A stretch of 64,000 nucleotides of DNA from Bombella apis. GTDB lineage: Bacteria > Pseudomonadota > Alphaproteobacteria > Acetobacterales > Acetobacteraceae. The translations under genes and the position numbers were made by a program. Numbering within the stretch: position 1 is the first letter of the stretch; each line of letters starts with the position of its first letter. The stretch is taken from contig NZ_JAGJTM010000005.1 in assembly GCF_018221685.1 (NCBI RefSeq), forward strand, positions 317,501 to 381,500, written 5' to 3'. The notes beneath the pieces are model-generated. The model was given only the letters and a program-made list of their open reading frames with translations, ran no database searches and was not told the DNA's origin. Shown piece after piece: positions 63,978 through 64,000 of the stretch.

Positions 63978-64000
63978 GGCACCCGGCAGACGGTCCGCAA

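Noticed and set aside
1-64000. CRISPR arrays, insertion sequences, integrons or att-type direct repeats near the tRNA genes
   Set aside because: No spaced repeat series, transposase-like protein or duplicated tRNA 3' end was seen on either strand.

Overview
The window is an ordinary, gene-dense stretch of alphaproteobacterial chromosome, roughly 58-60% GC by eye. Several features together point to Acetobacteraceae (acetic acid bacteria): a GcrA cell-cycle regulator, AddAB instead of RecBCD, the order dusB-ntrC-ntrY-ntrX-hfq-hflX, the ChvG/ChvI two-component pair beside rapZ, a TrxR-like ferredoxin-NADP reductase, an OprB sugar porin and tandem sugar:H+ symporters. The absence or decay of usual neighbours (ntrB, the NtrC receiver domain, hprK, a broken zur) hints at a lineage with a reduced genome living in sugar-rich habitats. 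The family is an inference from gene content and order, and the genus cannot be fixed from the sequence alone. I see no insertion sequence, prophage, integrase, CRISPR array or plasmid functions.

Layout. 1-3.2 kb: bactofilin, GcrA, RNase D and thioredoxin. 3.4-10.7 kb: tsaE-addB-addA, three overlapping genes for tRNA t6A synthesis and double-strand-break repair. 10.8-14.9 kb: ferredoxin-NADP reductase, a small ABM-fold monooxygenase, TypA/BipA and QueF. 14.9-19.8 kb: cell-envelope uptake genes (a beta-barrel porin, OprB, a POT peptide transporter). 19.8-21.2 kb: two small genes missed by normal length cut-offs on either side of a DnaJ-like co-chaperone. 21.3-25.7 kb: a GT-A-like protein, then NodT and HlyD efflux subunits with a DUF1656 protein but no adjacent FUSC pump. 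26-28.4 kb: an orphan PotD-like binding protein overlapping a YcgN-family and a YgjP-family gene, then tRNA-Leu(TAA). 28.6-35.5 kb: Sel1-repeat protein, ilvE, rplM-rpsI, an unknown membrane-anchored protein, tRNA-His and a SulP transporter.

35.6-42.9 kb is a tightly overlapping minus-strand operon, dusB-ntrC(remnant)-ntrY-ntrX-hfq, followed by hflX. 43-49 kb carries pyrD with a glycosyltransferase, then two tandem sugar porters. 49.2-53.4 kb holds chvI-chvG-rapZ and a zur gene broken by a frameshift; hprK, normally between chvG and rapZ, is missing. 53.7-58.2 kb has grpE behind a heat-shock-like promoter, a heptosyltransferase-like gene, thrS, and infC, which very probably starts at ATA. 58.3-62.8 kb is a methionine module. 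A fused ArsR-type regulator/SAM methyltransferase and metF read leftward, metE reads rightward, and between them lies a perfect 11+11 bp palindrome that contains a TATAAT in both directions. The window ends with an MliC-like lysozyme inhibitor and a membrane protein.

The points most worth following are the methionine operator/regulator, a Cys/His-rich insertion inside MetE, the decayed NtrC and Zur genes, the loss of hprK, and the non-canonical infC start.
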